In this document: piece by piece, positions 39,771 through 49,581 of the stretch
How positions within the stretch are numbered: the first letter of the stretch is position 1
Layout of the letters: each line of letters opens with the position of its first letter
Translations under genes and position numbers: made by a program
Source: Vibrio hangzhouensis
GTDB lineage: Bacteria > Pseudomonadota > Gammaproteobacteria > Enterobacterales > Vibrionaceae
Direction of reading: 5' to 3'
Length of the DNA stretch: 64,000 bases
NCBI RefSeq assembly: GCF_900107935.1
Contig: NZ_FNVG01000011.1
Coordinates: forward strand, 1-64,000
The notes under the pieces: generated by a model
Seen by the model: only the letters and a program-made list of their open reading frames with translations
Told to the model about the DNA's origin: nothing
Database searches by the model: none

Positions 39771-40256
39771 ATGTATGAAACTCCTACCTCCAATGAGATG
39801 TTCGACGTCGATCACAAACTGACCGATGTCTGCAAAAGGCTCCTCCAGCAACAAAGTTTCACCACTCAGAACAAGCTGCGACAAGCACTCGTGGAACTCG
39901 GTTATGAAGGGATTAGCCAGTCGACGGTATCACGGTTACTGACCCATTTAGGTGTCGTCAAGGTCCAGAACGCCTGTGGTAAAAAAGCCTACTGCCTGAC
40001 CTCAGAAAATAGTCCGGTTCGTGTCGACTCTTCCATCTCATCGCAAATTGAGATGATCACCAACAATCAGTCACTGGTGGTCGTGAAAACACACCCGGGC
40101 AGTGCTCAACTTATTGCCCGCCTTATCGACATCGACCCCCATGCGGACATCTTAGCAACGATAGGTGGCAACGATACGATTCTGGTGGTACCCAAACACG
40201 TCAAAGATGTCGATCGCTGTGAACGCGTCGTCCGTGCGCGACTTGGCGCTTTGTAG
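39771..40256 (+). CDS. ArgR-type regulator, paralogue linked to the arginine deiminase genes
   Basis: A 161-residue ArgR/AhrC protein. The N-terminal winged helix carries ISQSTVSRLLTHLGVVKV (E. coli NQSKVSRML), and the C-terminal hexamerisation domain carries HPGSAQLIARLID. The arginine-binding motif, AGDDT in E. coli ArgR, reads GGNDT here, so one of the two key aspartates is asparagine. The start at 39771 has SD AGGTG; the TTG at 39756 is unlikely. It probably regulates arcACB and the carrier, possibly as the activator-like ArgR of other deiminase loci, which is inference. It has its own promoter region, downstream of the arcB terminator. Confidence 0.88.
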   Translation: MYETPTSNEMFDVDHKLTDVCKRLLQQQSFTTQNKLRQALVELGYEGISQSTVSRLLTHLGVVKVQNACGKKAYCLTSENSPVRVDSSISSQIEMITNNQSLVVVKTHPGSAQLIARLIDIDPHADILATIGGNDTILVVPKHVKDVDRCERVVRARLGAL

Positions 40257-40293
40257 TCCCCATAGGTTTCTTCATCTGCTCAACGCTTCCCAT

Positions 40294-40316
40294 AAAGCAG
40301 GCTCACAACCTGCTTT
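40294..40316 (+). terminator. Possible terminator after the argR-type gene
   Basis: AAAGCAGG/CCTGCTTT stem over a 7-base loop but without a strong T-run, so it is a weak call. Confidence 0.5.
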
Positions 40317-40405
40317 AAATCCCTTAGATTTTGTCTAGTTTTTTTCTGACAGCAATCCATTATGATAAGGTGATTCGAGTCAAACTTCGCCCATAAGGAA
40401 ACCCT

Positions 40406-41014
40406 ATGTCATTAACGGATGACCAAAAAGAACAACGACACAAAGCTCGCCAACAAAAGGTCAAGGAAAACGTCGATAAAAAGATTGCCAACGCGCAGGA
40501 AGAAAAAGGTCTTCTGCTGGTGATTACCGGCAACGGCAAAGGTAAGTCTACTTCCGGCTTTGGTACCATTGCCCGCGCTGTCGGCCATGGACAAAAATGC
40601 GCTGTGGCGCAGTTCATTAAAGGAACCTGGGACAATGGTGAGCGAAACTTGCTTGAAAAGCTGGGTGTCGAATTTCAGGTCATGGCAACCGGATTCACTT
40701 GGGAAACTCAAAATAAGACCGCCGATACCGAAGCGGCTCAAAAAGTCTGGCAGCAATGCAAACGCATGCTTCAGGATGACTCTTTGGACGTCATTCTATT
40801 TGATGAACTCACTTATATGGTGAGCTACGGCTATATTGACCTCGATGAAGTGGTGGAAGCACTCAACAACCGGCCAAAAATGCAGTCTGTCGTCATTACT
40901 GGGCGAGGTGCTCACCGGACATTGATCGATATGGCTGACACAGTATCGGAGGTAAAAAACATAAAGCACGCCTTTGAATCTGGTGTTAAAGCCCTGAAAG
41001 GCGTCGACTGGTGA
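40406..41014 (+). CDS. btuR: Cob(I)alamin adenosyltransferase, CobA/BtuR type
   Basis: A 202-residue ATP:corrinoid adenosyltransferase. The Walker A motif is GNGKGKST (about 42-49), and LDVILFDELTYMVSYGY and VVITGRGAHRTLIDMAD are typical of CobA/BtuR. It attaches the 5'-deoxyadenosyl group to cobalamin for AdoCbl-dependent enzymes. No cobalamin riboswitch is seen in the short upstream gap. It has an SD (AAGGAA) and its own terminator. Confidence 0.96.
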   Translation: MSLTDDQKEQRHKARQQKVKENVDKKIANAQEEKGLLLVITGNGKGKSTSGFGTIARAVGHGQKCAVAQFIKGTWDNGERNLLEKLGVEFQVMATGFTWETQNKTADTEAAQKVWQQCKRMLQDDSLDVILFDELTYMVSYGYIDLDEVVEALNNRPKMQSVVITGRGAHRTLIDMADTVSEVKNIKHAFESGVKALKGVDW

Positions 41015-41330
41015 TGAAATAAGCTATCAGCTCCTCCGAATTGAAAAATGAGATGTACGTCTCATTTTTTTCTGTATACTGCCCTCCCGTTTGCCGGGTC
41101 ACTTCGCGTCTTCGCATCGCCACCTGGCCATACACCAATACAAGCCGTCACCAAGGAACCGTGAACGACCCAAGGATTTGGACCAGCTTCAATCTTAACG
41201 CTTGTAAAGGGTATAAAATGGGCAGATTTATCTTCACCTATCACAAACAGTGGTTTCCACAGCTCAGTGCTGTTTCTTCCTGGTCATCGTATTCAACGCT
41301 GAATAGCCTCTATTACATTGAGGTGGCAAA
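41015..41330. other. Leader region of nupC
   Basis: 316 bp. It holds the btuR terminator, a TATACT -10 candidate at 41075-41080 and then a leader of roughly 240 nt. Within it, a 38-codon ORF (41218-41334) runs into the nupC start. I do not recognise a known riboswitch. Confidence 0.5.
41044..41071 (+). terminator. Terminator after btuR
   Basis: AAAATGAGA/TCTCATTTT stem over TGTACG, followed by further T residues. Confidence 0.9.
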
Positions 41331-41334
41331 ATGA
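41218..41334 (+). CDS. Possible 38-residue leader peptide upstream of nupC
   Basis: An ATG at 41218 has a good SD (AAAGGG, 6-base spacing). It opens a 38-codon frame whose TGA (41332-41334) overlaps the nupC ATG as ATGA. The predicted peptide is rich in aromatic residues (F4, F6, Y8, W12, F13, W22, Y25, Y32, Y33). CCTC (41308-41311) can pair with GAGG (41321-41324) in the nupC SD; ribosomes translating the leader would open this hairpin. Translational coupling is therefore plausible. There is no homology support, and it may be chance. Confidence 0.4.
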   Translation: MGRFIFTYHKQWFPQLSAVSSWSSYSTLNSLYYIEVAK

Positions 41335-42545
41335 TGATAACGCTTCTTTTTGGTCTGCTTGGCATCGCTTCTCTGGTCGCCATTGGCTTTTTGTTTTCTG
41401 AGAACCGTAAGGCAATTAACTGGAACACCGTATTACGTGCACTACTCCTGCAAACACTATTTGCGGCGTTCGTTCTCTACATCCCGTTTGGCCAAGACGT
41501 CTTAGGTGCGATGAGCTCCGGTGTGGCAAGAGTGCTCAGCTTTTCTGACATCGGTATCCAGTTTCTATTTGGCGATCTGGCATCCGAAGGGTTCATTTTT
41601 GCCATTCGTGTGCTGCCAATCATCATCGTCATTAGCGCACTGATATCCGCGCTGTACTATCTGGGAATCATGCAAGCTGTGATCCGATTTCTGGGTGGAC
41701 TGATTCAAAAGTTTTTAGGTACCAGTAAAGCCGAATCTCTGGTTGCTACGGGCAACATTTTCTTATCACAGGGTGAGTCACCGCTGCTGATCCGTCCATT
41801 TCTTGCCACCATGACCCGTTCCGAGCTGTTTGCCGTCATGGCTGGCGGCATGGCATCGGTGGCTGGCAGCGTCCTTGGGGGTTATGCTGGCTTGGGTGTA
41901 GAGCTTAAGTATCTGATTGCGGCCAGCTTTATGGCGGCGCCAGGATCACTCATGATGGCAAAACTGATCGTGCCAGAACAACAAACTCCGGTTGCCCATG
42001 ACGCTGTAGATTTGGACACCGGCGATCAAAGCAATGTCATTGATGCCCTGGCCTCCGGAGCCATGAATGGCGTCAAGGTCGCGGTCGCGGTTGGTACTAT
42101 GTTGATCGCTTTTGTCAGTGTCATCGCGATGGCAAATGCTGCCATTGAGTCCATTGCCGAGGTATTCGGTGCACAGGGAATCACTCTGCAACTCTTGTTT
42201 GGCTATCTGTTTTCTCCGGTAGCCTGGTTAATTGGCGTCGATCAGAGCGAAATGTTGCTAGCAGGCTCGTTTATTGGTCAGAAGGTGGTCATGAATGAAT
42301 TTGTCGCCTTTATTGACTTCATCGAACATCAGGCGAGCCTGTCTGAACACAGCCAGGTCATCGTTATTTTCGCGCTGTGTGGTTTTGCCAACATAGGTTC
42401 GATTGCGATTCAACTTGGCTCCATTGGCGTAATGTCACCAGAGCGTCGTTCTGACGTTGCCAGCCTCGGTCTCAAAGCGGTGCTGGCTGGTACACTTGCT
42501 AACCTGATGAGCGCCTGTCTGGCGGGTATTTTTATCTCTTTATAA
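41331..42545 (+). CDS. nupC: Concentrative nucleoside transporter, NupC family
   Basis: A 404-residue CNT transporter with an N-terminal helix set and the core FLGTSKAESLVATGNIFLSQGESPLLIRPFL, in which the GESPLL segment contacts nucleoside and cation. NGVKVAVAVGTMLIAFV and FIGQKVVMNEFVAF are further family motifs. In Vibrio CNT proteins uptake is driven by sodium. ATG 41331 and 41334 are both possible starts. A leader ORF overlaps the first one. A terminator-like hairpin follows. Confidence 0.93.
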   Translation: MMITLLFGLLGIASLVAIGFLFSENRKAINWNTVLRALLLQTLFAAFVLYIPFGQDVLGAMSSGVARVLSFSDIGIQFLFGDLASEGFIFAIRVLPIIIVISALISALYYLGIMQAVIRFLGGLIQKFLGTSKAESLVATGNIFLSQGESPLLIRPFLATMTRSELFAVMAGGMASVAGSVLGGYAGLGVELKYLIAASFMAAPGSLMMAKLIVPEQQTPVAHDAVDLDTGDQSNVIDALASGAMNGVKVAVAVGTMLIAFVSVIAMANAAIESIAEVFGAQGITLQLLFGYLFSPVAWLIGVDQSEMLLAGSFIGQKVVMNEFVAFIDFIEHQASLSEHSQVIVIFALCGFANIGSIAIQLGSIGVMSPERRSDVASLGLKAVLAGTLANLMSACLAGIFISL

Positions 42546-42572
42546 GAGCTATTCGCCTTAGAACCAAACCTT

Positions 42573-42601
42573 ACAGGTGCCAATAATACCGGCACCTGTT
42601 C
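42573..42601 (+). terminator. Hairpin after nupC
   Basis: ACAGGTGCC/GGCACCTGT stem over a 9-base loop, followed by only TTC. It may be a weak terminator or a processed 3' end. Confidence 0.6.
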
Positions 42602-42749
42602 ATCCACCTTGACTCGTTAGTTGCAAACGTTTTTACCTCAAAACGTGTCACCCAATTTAGGTACATCCAATCTCACCGCCCGAATGACAGCGGCAAAAAA
42701 ATCGTATAAGTTAACAATAATGCAACACACATGTAACACGGAGAGTTTC

Positions 42750-43025
42750 ATGGATAGCGCTAGATTGATACTTTGGATAGATACCAGTGAGAACCAGTTT
42801 GTCCTTGCCGAGGGACCTGAAGAAACCATCAGTCTGGTATTATCTGAGTGGCAGCTCGTTGCCGATGAAGGTACGCGCCGTTCCTATAAAATTGGCTTAG
42901 AAGTCAATGGGGCGACAACCCGTTTTAAGCACATCACTATCGAACAAGTCTCTGTCCTATTGCAGCAGTGGTATCCACACCACCATACAGAACCTGAACA
43001 ACAAGATCTGGACTTACACTGGTAA
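42750..43025 (+). CDS. Small hypothetical protein (91 aa)
   Basis: A 91-residue acidic, soluble protein, started at the ATG at 42750 because of its SD GGAGAG at 4-base spacing; the frame extends upstream but without SD support. The text reads like one compact alpha-beta domain (ARLILWIDTSENQFVLAEGP, then KIGLEVNGATTRFKHITIEQ). I do not recognise the family. It has its own promoter region and shares a terminator with the convergent asmA gene. Confidence 0.7.
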   Translation: MDSARLILWIDTSENQFVLAEGPEETISLVLSEWQLVADEGTRRSYKIGLEVNGATTRFKHITIEQVSVLLQQWYPHHHTEPEQQDLDLHW

Positions 43026-43048
43026 TGGTACGTTCGAACCGAAAAGAA

Positions 43049-43078
43049 AAATGCCAGCGATTGAAACGCTGGCATTTT
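43049..43078. terminator. Bidirectional terminator (91-aa gene / asmA)
   Basis: AAATGCCAGCG/CGCTGGCATTT stem over a 7-base loop between convergent genes. Confidence 0.92.
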
Positions 43079-43082
43079 GGGA

Positions 43083-45191
43083 TTAGTTGAAGAGTCCTTT
43101 GAGTAGACTATCGACAGCCTTCTTGGTTTTCTCATCTTTAATTCCAAGACGCTCAGTAGCACGCTCTACTTCTTTCTGAGCTTTCTGTTTCAGGACGTCA
43201 TCAAAAACCAGCGCAAAGCGAGGCTCAGCCCAAGCACCAGCCACTTTAATTGGGATGGTCACATCTCTTAACTCATCAATACTTTGACCACCCTGACCCT
43301 CTAAGGTACCGACAACAGATGTTCTGATCAGGAAGTCCACTGTTTCATTGATGTAATTGGCAGAGCCTTCACCACTAACGCGCAGCAACGGAGATTCAGC
43401 GTACATATTATTAGTCGAGACCACACCACCAGCCAGTTTTAATGTCGCTTTCATTGCACTGAAATCAGTTTTCTGGGGGCCCTGAACACCATCAAGCGAC
43501 TGGCCTTTAAATCGTGCGTAGTTTTCTCGTATCATCTGCGCAACGTTGATGCCGTTGACTGCACCGTCAGCGAAGTTGATATTGACTGTGCCCGCAAGAT
43601 TCTTCTTAATACCGGTTGGGGTCAGGCTCTTACCCTTGATGTTCACATCAATATTTCCCGTTCCTTCAAGCTTATCATTGCCAGCTACGTCGATAAGTAA
43701 CGGCTGAACCTTTACACCTTTGATGTTTTTAACGGCAGTGTACGTCGCTGGCGTTGAACGCGCGTCCAGTTTCGCTTTCGCTGTAATTGACCCACCATAA
43801 AGTTTTGAACTGAATGAAGTCAGCTCGGCAACGCCCCGATTCACTGAAAACTTGGCGGTAACGTTCTGCATTTTCGCATTTGCCGCCTTAAACTTATCGA
43901 TGACAATGCTACCTTTGACGTCCAGTCCCTTGAGTGCCGTTAAATCCGGCTCGACTTCTGAAACTGGCTCTGACTTGCCGGAGGAGGTGCCCGCACCACT
44001 CCCTTCACCACCGCTGACGGCCGAATCCTTACTCGCTGCCTTGTTCAGACCCAAAAACTCATCTAAATCAATATTCGGGCTATGAAGTGAAAAGCGCACT
44101 TGCGGAATGTCGGCCAATTGCACTGTGGCTTTGCCATCCAACTCGATCTGATTCACAGTCAATGCCTGTAACACGAAATCAAGGAAATTCTTGTTCAGGT
44201 CAAACGTCAGATCAGACGCCATTGTCACGACCATTGGTGACTGAGGCAGGGTTGCACCCTGCAAATTCGAATCCAGAGTCAAGTTAGCAAGTTTCACCGC
44301 CGCCAGGTCTTTATCAACCGTAAAGTTAGTACCACCCTTGGCATCAAATTGCAGATCTGGCGTCGCTCCCTGAAGGGTAAACTCCATCTTGTTTGGCTTA
44401 TCAAACTCAAATGTGGCCAGTTTCAACTGAGCCTGGTCAATCTGATTCACCGCATCCTGAAACGTAGCGTCAAACTCAATATTTTTCAGCGCGTAGTCAA
44501 CAAAGCCTTCGCTTAATTTAAAATCTGCCGTGCCTTTAGCGGTAAAACGTTGCTCATTGTTTTGCCCTTTCAAGTCAAAATTGGCGGTTGTCCATTGGTT
44601 CACGGCAAACTCAGTGACATTCAGACCCACGTCATACAACTTGGTGAAAGTGGCGGTTTTTTCGTTGCTGATTTCTAACAGAGCATTTGAAACCGTCACA
44701 CCGGACAGAGAAATGCTCCAGCCTTGGCTTGCTGTTGACTCAGAGTCTGCCGTCGGTTGAGCGCCGGCCTCCATAGGCTCCGAGGACTTCACTTCACTTT
44801 TTGCGGTGAGTGTATCCAGATTAGAACGGCCATCCTTACGCGTTTCTAGATAGACTTGTGCTCCGTCGAGCGTTACAGAGCCAATTTCCAGGGTCTTGTC
44901 GAACAGAGGCATAACAGCCACACTGACACCCACCTGACTGACACTAAACAAATTAGGGTTTTTGAAGCCTTCAGGGTTTTTCAGTGTCGTCTGCCCTAAC
45001 TCAAAACCAAGCGACGGGAAAAACTGCCAACCAATATCACCGCTGATCTCTAGTTCCAGTCCGGTCTGATTTTGAACCTGTTCAGCGATCATGGGTTTGA
45101 ACTGGTTCGGATTTACCAACATCACGAGGGCGGCGATACCAATAACAATAACCAGAACTGGAATGGCGAGAATAAGAAGGAGTTTTTTCAT
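43083..45191 (-). CDS. asmA: AsmA-family inner-membrane/periplasmic protein
   Basis: A 702-residue protein with one N-terminal membrane helix (KKLLLILAIPVLVIVIGIAA) and a long periplasmic body of repeated beta strands. The N-terminal AsmA domain and the C-terminal AsmA_2-type region (FADGAVNGINVAQMIRENYA) are present. AsmA-like proteins resemble chorein/VPS13 lipid-transfer proteins and affect outer-membrane phospholipid supply. The start at 45191 puts the helix at the N-terminus, with SD AAGGAAG upstream. A Gly/Ser-rich insertion lies around residue 375. The udk gene lies upstream, as in E. coli. Confidence 0.93.
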   Translation of the reverse strand: MKKLLLILAIPVLVIVIGIAALVMLVNPNQFKPMIAEQVQNQTGLELEISGDIGWQFFPSLGFELGQTTLKNPEGFKNPNLFSVSQVGVSVAVMPLFDKTLEIGSVTLDGAQVYLETRKDGRSNLDTLTAKSEVKSSEPMEAGAQPTADSESTASQGWSISLSGVTVSNALLEISNEKTATFTKLYDVGLNVTEFAVNQWTTANFDLKGQNNEQRFTAKGTADFKLSEGFVDYALKNIEFDATFQDAVNQIDQAQLKLATFEFDKPNKMEFTLQGATPDLQFDAKGGTNFTVDKDLAAVKLANLTLDSNLQGATLPQSPMVVTMASDLTFDLNKNFLDFVLQALTVNQIELDGKATVQLADIPQVRFSLHSPNIDLDEFLGLNKAASKDSAVSGGEGSGAGTSSGKSEPVSEVEPDLTALKGLDVKGSIVIDKFKAANAKMQNVTAKFSVNRGVAELTSFSSKLYGGSITAKAKLDARSTPATYTAVKNIKGVKVQPLLIDVAGNDKLEGTGNIDVNIKGKSLTPTGIKKNLAGTVNINFADGAVNGINVAQMIRENYARFKGQSLDGVQGPQKTDFSAMKATLKLAGGVVSTNNMYAESPLLRVSGEGSANYINETVDFLIRTSVVGTLEGQGGQSIDELRDVTIPIKVAGAWAEPRFALVFDDVLKQKAQKEVERATERLGIKDEKTKKAVDSLLKGLFN

Positions 45192-45216
45192 TAGCAACTT
45201 CCTTGAAAGGCTGAAA

Positions 45217-45243
45217 ACAAAAAGTGGCACATAAAGTGCCACT
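45217..45243 (-). terminator. Terminator after udk
   Basis: AGTGGCAC/GTGCCACT stem over a 5-base loop; the - strand continues TTTTTGTTTT. It lies between udk and asmA, so asmA has its own promoter or depends on read-through. Confidence 0.85.
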
Positions 45244-45348
45244 AATTCATTAAAAAATAAAGCAATTTAAACGTTGTACGTGCACCCATTCAGTATAGAA
45301 CATAAAGGACAGCAACAACGTAAGAATTCCATCTGCAAAATGTAAGGA

Positions 45349-45990
45349 TTACGCCTTAAGTAGTCTCGCAATGTGTGCTTTCAGTACATCAATCGCAATA
45401 CGGTTCTTACCACCACGAGGAACAATGATGTCAGCATACTGCTTTGACGGTTCGATAAATTGCATGAACATGGGGCGTACGGTCGTTTGGTATTGTTGAA
45501 GCACCGATTCCATAGTACGGCCACGCTCTTCAACATCGCGTTTAACACGGCGAAGTAAACAGATATCCAGCGGTGTATCCATAAACACCGTAGCGTGCAT
45601 TAGTTTACGAAGTCGAGGATCGGTAAGAAGCAAAATCCCCTCGAGGATGATAACTTTCTTAGGGGTCATTGGGGTGGTGTTTTCTGTGCGGGTATGTTCT
45701 GAATAGCTATATTCCGGAACTTCTACAGCATCACCCTGCATAAGCTTTTCAAGATGGTCGCAAAGCAGGTCATGATCAAGCGCATTCGGGTGGTCGTAGT
45801 TGGTCTTTACGCGCTCTTCCATACTCAAATGACCTTGGTCATTGTAGTAACAATCTTCCGTAATCACGCCAATTTGATGGTCGCCAACTTTTTCACGAAG
45901 TTCGTTATAGATTGTGCTCGCAATGAGGCTTTTTCCAGAAGCGGAAGCGCCAGCGATACCTACGATGACACATTGATTATTATCAGACAT
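45349..45990 (-). CDS. udk: Uridine kinase
   Basis: A 213-residue P-loop kinase phosphorylating uridine and cytidine in pyrimidine salvage. Walker A is GASASGKS (about 15-22). [10 protein letters not shown], the [12 protein letters not shown] lid segment and [17 protein letters not shown] are family markers. The start at 45990 fits homologues; three codons upstream is an alternative ATG. NupC, which imports nucleosides, is encoded 3 kb away. Confidence 0.96.
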   Translation of the reverse strand: MSDNNQCVIVGIAGASASGKSLIASTIYNELREKVGDHQIGVITEDCYYNDQGHLSMEERVKTNYDHPNALDHDLLCDHLEKLMQGDAVEVPEYSYSEHTRTENTTPMTPKKVIILEGILLLTDPRLRKLMHATVFMDTPLDICLLRRVKRDVEERGRTMESVLQQYQTTVRPMFMQFIEPSKQYADIIVPRGGKNRIAIDVLKAHIARLLKA

Positions 45991-46192
45991 TCTTTGCACC
46001 TAGTACATATATGGTGGTGAGGACAAAACCGGGTAATTATATGGACATCAATCCTTAGATACTAGTCGATATCTCACTTATTTGATGCCCAATTTTGCCC
46101 TCGCTCAAGAAAAGGGAAATTGCAATCGATTACTTAATTTTACAATTTTGTCTCCTATAAGAAACCAGGCTCACTTCTGTCATCAAGTCCGC

Positions 46193-47269
46193 TCATTCCA
46201 CCATTTTGAACATGATCGACTCAGGCTTAGCTTTGCCATTCCAGTAAAGGTCTGCACATACTCGCTCTGCAAGTGTTTTATATATCTGCCCGTGCTCGCC
46301 ATCTGGGTTTGATACGGTAGTAGGCGCACCATTATCAATGGATTCTCTGATGTCTATATGCAAAGGAACTTGTCCGAGCAAATTGAGGCCAAATTTCGTC
46401 GCCATCCATTCAGCCCCACCCGCACCAAATATATGCTCTTTCGAACCGCACTGGCTGCAAATATGGTAGCTCATGTTTTCAACAATCCCTACCACTGGTA
46501 CTGAAACCTTCTCAAACATAGCCGCACCCTTGATGGCATCAGCCAAAGCGAGATCCTGCGGCGTCGTCACTATGATGGCACCCGTCACTGGGATCTGCTG
46601 GGACAACGTCAGTTGAATGTCTCCAGTACCCGGTGGCATATCGATAACCAGATAATCCAATTCTGGCCATTCCGTTTCATTGAGAAGTTGAGCCAACGCC
46701 TTCGAAGCCATAGGACCGCGCCAAATCGCAGCATCATCAGAGCTGATCAGGTAGCCAATAGACTGAGTATAAATACCATGTGCCAAAACCGGTTGCATCC
46801 ACTTGCCATCACGTACTTCCGGGTGTGCGTCTATCTTTCCAAACATCATAGGAATCGATGGTCCATACACATCGGCATCCAGAATCCCAACCTTTGCGCC
46901 TAGCTGACTGATCGCCAATGCCAGATTGACAGCCGTGGTCGACTTACCTACACCACCTTTAGCTGACGTCACTGCTATGATGTTTTTGACACCTTTCACC
47001 TGATTTTCCACTGTGGTTTCTAATGCTCTGACGTTCGTTGATACTGAGAAATCAAACCGAGCCACTTGCCCGGCCTGCTGCTGCTTTTTGATCCAGAGTT
47101 CAAGTGCTTGCACCGTCGTTTGATTGGCAAAGGGCAACTGGAGTACGAACTCGCCGGCAGCCGTCACCTTGACTAAGTCGGGCAATTCATTCCATCCTAC
47201 CTTGAGATTCTCTGCGGTAAATTCCCCCAACCAGTCACAAAAATCTTGTTTCGACTCAAACGTACGCAT
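46193..47269 (-). CDS. mrp: Mrp/ApbC iron-sulfur cluster carrier ATPase
   Basis: A 358-residue protein with an N-terminal DUF59-like region (1-95) and a ParA-type ATPase. The deviant Walker A is SAKGGVGKSTTAVNLA, and the CSQCG pair (C-x2-C) near residue 280 binds the bridging cluster in the ApbC dimer. It transfers iron-sulfur clusters to apoproteins. The start at 47269 is chosen over the longer frame because MRTFESKQDFCDW begins the folded part. It is divergent from metG, as in E. coli. Confidence 0.95.
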   Translation of the reverse strand: MRTFESKQDFCDWLGEFTAENLKVGWNELPDLVKVTAAGEFVLQLPFANQTTVQALELWIKKQQQAGQVARFDFSVSTNVRALETTVENQVKGVKNIIAVTSAKGGVGKSTTAVNLALAISQLGAKVGILDADVYGPSIPMMFGKIDAHPEVRDGKWMQPVLAHGIYTQSIGYLISSDDAAIWRGPMASKALAQLLNETEWPELDYLVIDMPPGTGDIQLTLSQQIPVTGAIIVTTPQDLALADAIKGAAMFEKVSVPVVGIVENMSYHICSQCGSKEHIFGAGGAEWMATKFGLNLLGQVPLHIDIRESIDNGAPTTVSNPDGEHGQIYKTLAERVCADLYWNGKAKPESIMFKMVE

Positions 47270-47435
47270 CGTGTTTTCCTTATCATTTTTATACCTGATA
47301 AGAGTAGCACTGACCCACTCGAACCAGAACCCCAAAAAAGTTATGGGGATTGAACTCTGACACCTTGGAGTCACGCCAAGCATCATGTAGTATTAGCGAA
47401 TATTTTACTCTGAATAAAGAAAGCGAAATTTAAGT

Positions 47436-49496
47436 ATGGCAACCGATCCAAGAAAACTATTGGTAACTTGCGCACTACCGTACGCTAACGGCTCTATCCA
47501 CCTTGGTCATATGCTTGAGCATATCCAGGCGGATATCTGGGTACGTTACCAACGTCTGCGTGGCAACGTAGTAAACTTCATTTGTGCTGATGACGCTCAC
47601 GGCACACCAATCATGCTGAAAGCTCAGCAGATGGGGATCACGCCTGAAGAAATGATCGCAGCTGTTAGCGAAGAGCACCAAAGAGACTTCGCTGGCTTTG
47701 ATATCAGCTTTGACAACTACCACAGCACTCACTCAGAAGAGAACCGCGAGTTGGCATCTCATATTTATCTTGAGTTGAAAAAGAACGGCTTTATTTCAAG
47801 CCGCACTATTTCTCAGCTATTTGATCCTGAGAAAGAGATGTTCCTGCCAGACCGTTTTGTAAAAGGTACTTGCCCTAAGTGTAAGTCTGAAGACCAGTAC
47901 GGTGACAACTGCGACAACTGTGGTGAAACGTACAGCCCGACAGAACTTATAGACCCGAAATCGGCTGTGTCTGGTGCGACTCCGGTAATGAAAGATTCTG
48001 AGCACTTCTTCTTCGACTTACCTCAGTTTGAAAGCATGCTGAAAGAGTGGACTCGCTCTGGCTCACTGCAAACTGAAACTGCAAACAAGATGCAAGAATG
48101 GTTTGAATCTGGTCTGCAACAGTGGGATATCTCTCGTGATGCACCGTACTTCGGTTTTGAAATCCCGGGCGAAAAAGACAAATTCTTCTACGTGTGGCTA
48201 GATGCACCTATCGGTTACATGGGTTCTTTCAAAAACCTATGTGACAAACGTGACGACCTAGACTTCGCAGAGTACTGGAATAAAGACAGCAACACTGAAC
48301 TTTACCACTTCATTGGTAAAGACATTGTTTACTTCCACAGCTTGTTCTGGCCTGCCATGCTCGAAGGTTCTGGTTTCCGTAAGCCAAACAACGTATTTGT
48401 TCACGGCTACGTCACGGTTAATGGCGCTAAGATGTCGAAGTCGAAAGGTACGTTTGTGAAAGCAAGTACTTACCTAAACCACCTAGATCCAGAGTGTCTA
48501 CGTTACTACTACGCTGCGAAACTTAACAGCCGTATCGACGACCTTGATCTTAACCTTGAAGACTTTACACAACGCGTTAACGCAGACGTTGTAAACAAAA
48601 TCGTTAACCTAGCGTCACGTAATGCGGGTTTCATTACCAAGCGTTTTGAAGGCAAGCTTTCTGACAACTTTGCTGAACCTGAGCTTTATAACGAATTTGT
48701 TGCCGCAGCTGACCGCATCGCTGAGCTGTATGAAGCTCGTGAATTTGGTCGCGCGATTCGTGAAATCACTGCGCTTGCTGATAAAGCTAACCAATATGTG
48801 GATGAAAAAGCGCCATGGGTTGTCGCGAAAGAAGAAGGTAAAGACCAAGAGCTGCAAGATATCTGCTCTGTAGGTATTAACCTGTTCCGCGTGCTGATGA
48901 CCTACCTCAAGCCAGTTATGCCTGCTCTTGCTGCACGTACCGAAGCATTCCTGAACGAAGAGCTAACATGGGATGGCATTGTGCAGCCACTAACCGCCCA
49001 TGAGATCACCAAGTTCAAGGCTCTGTTTAACCGTATCGATCCTAAGAAAGTGGAAGCGATGATTGAAGCTTCTAAAGAAGATGCAGCAGCAGAAATTGCG
49101 GCGAAAGAAAAAGCGGAAGCAGAGAAGAACAAAGCAAGCCAAACTGAGCTTGATAAAGATCCAATCGCCGATGAGATCGAGTTTGACGACTTTGCCAAAG
49201 TAGACATGCGTATTGCGCGCATCATTTCTTGTGAAGAAGTGCCAAAAGCGAACAAGCTACTTAAATTCCAGCTAGACATTGGTGGTGAAACTCGCCAAGT
49301 GTTCTCTGGCATCAAATCTGCCTATAAGCCGGAAGAGCTAGAAGGCAAGCTAACGGTCATGGTAGCGAACCTGAAGCCACGCAAGATGAAATTCGGTATG
49401 TCGGAAGGCATGATTCTGGCGGCTGGCCCTGGTGGCAGTGATCTTTGGATCCTTGAGCCGCACGAAGGTGCACAACCGGGTATGCGCGTCATGTAA
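47436..49496 (+). CDS. metG: Methionyl-tRNA synthetase
   Basis: A 686-residue class I synthetase. The HIGH-type motif is HLGH (about 22-25) and the KMSKS motif sits in [10 protein letters not shown] (about 335). A zinc knuckle [18 protein letters not shown] (about 145-162) marks the long E. coli-type enzyme. A Lys/Glu/Ala-rich linker (about 540-575) leads to a C-terminal tRNA-binding OB-fold ([18 protein letters not shown]) that also mediates dimerisation. Codon bias is high. A strong terminator follows. Confidence 0.98.
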   Translation: MATDPRKLLVTCALPYANGSIHLGHMLEHIQADIWVRYQRLRGNVVNFICADDAHGTPIMLKAQQMGITPEEMIAAVSEEHQRDFAGFDISFDNYHSTHSEENRELASHIYLELKKNGFISSRTISQLFDPEKEMFLPDRFVKGTCPKCKSEDQYGDNCDNCGETYSPTELIDPKSAVSGATPVMKDSEHFFFDLPQFESMLKEWTRSGSLQTETANKMQEWFESGLQQWDISRDAPYFGFEIPGEKDKFFYVWLDAPIGYMGSFKNLCDKRDDLDFAEYWNKDSNTELYHFIGKDIVYFHSLFWPAMLEGSGFRKPNNVFVHGYVTVNGAKMSKSKGTFVKASTYLNHLDPECLRYYYAAKLNSRIDDLDLNLEDFTQRVNADVVNKIVNLASRNAGFITKRFEGKLSDNFAEPELYNEFVAAADRIAELYEAREFGRAIREITALADKANQYVDEKAPWVVAKEEGKDQELQDICSVGINLFRVLMTYLKPVMPALAARTEAFLNEELTWDGIVQPLTAHEITKFKALFNRIDPKKVEAMIEASKEDAAAEIAAKEKAEAEKNKASQTELDKDPIADEIEFDDFAKVDMRIARIISCEEVPKANKLLKFQLDIGGETRQVFSGIKSAYKPEELEGKLTVMVANLKPRKMKFGMSEGMILAAGPGGSDLWILEPHEGAQPGMRVM

Positions 49497-49532
49497 TTGA
49501 TCGGGCAGATACTGCTCAGATTGTAGAACTGA

Positions 49533-49560
49533 AAAGCCAGCATTTTGCTGGCTTTTTTTT
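49533..49560 (+). terminator. Terminator after metG
   Basis: AAAGCCAGCA/TGCTGGCTTT stem over TTT, followed by an eight-T run. Confidence 0.95.
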
Positions 49561-49581
49561 GTGATTCAACTCACGGTTTTT

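Noticed and set aside
41041..41334. 97-codon frame from the btuR terminator to nupC as one gene
   Set aside because: Its first ATG lies in the btuR terminator hairpin with no SD. Only the last 38 codons have a plausible ribosome-binding site.
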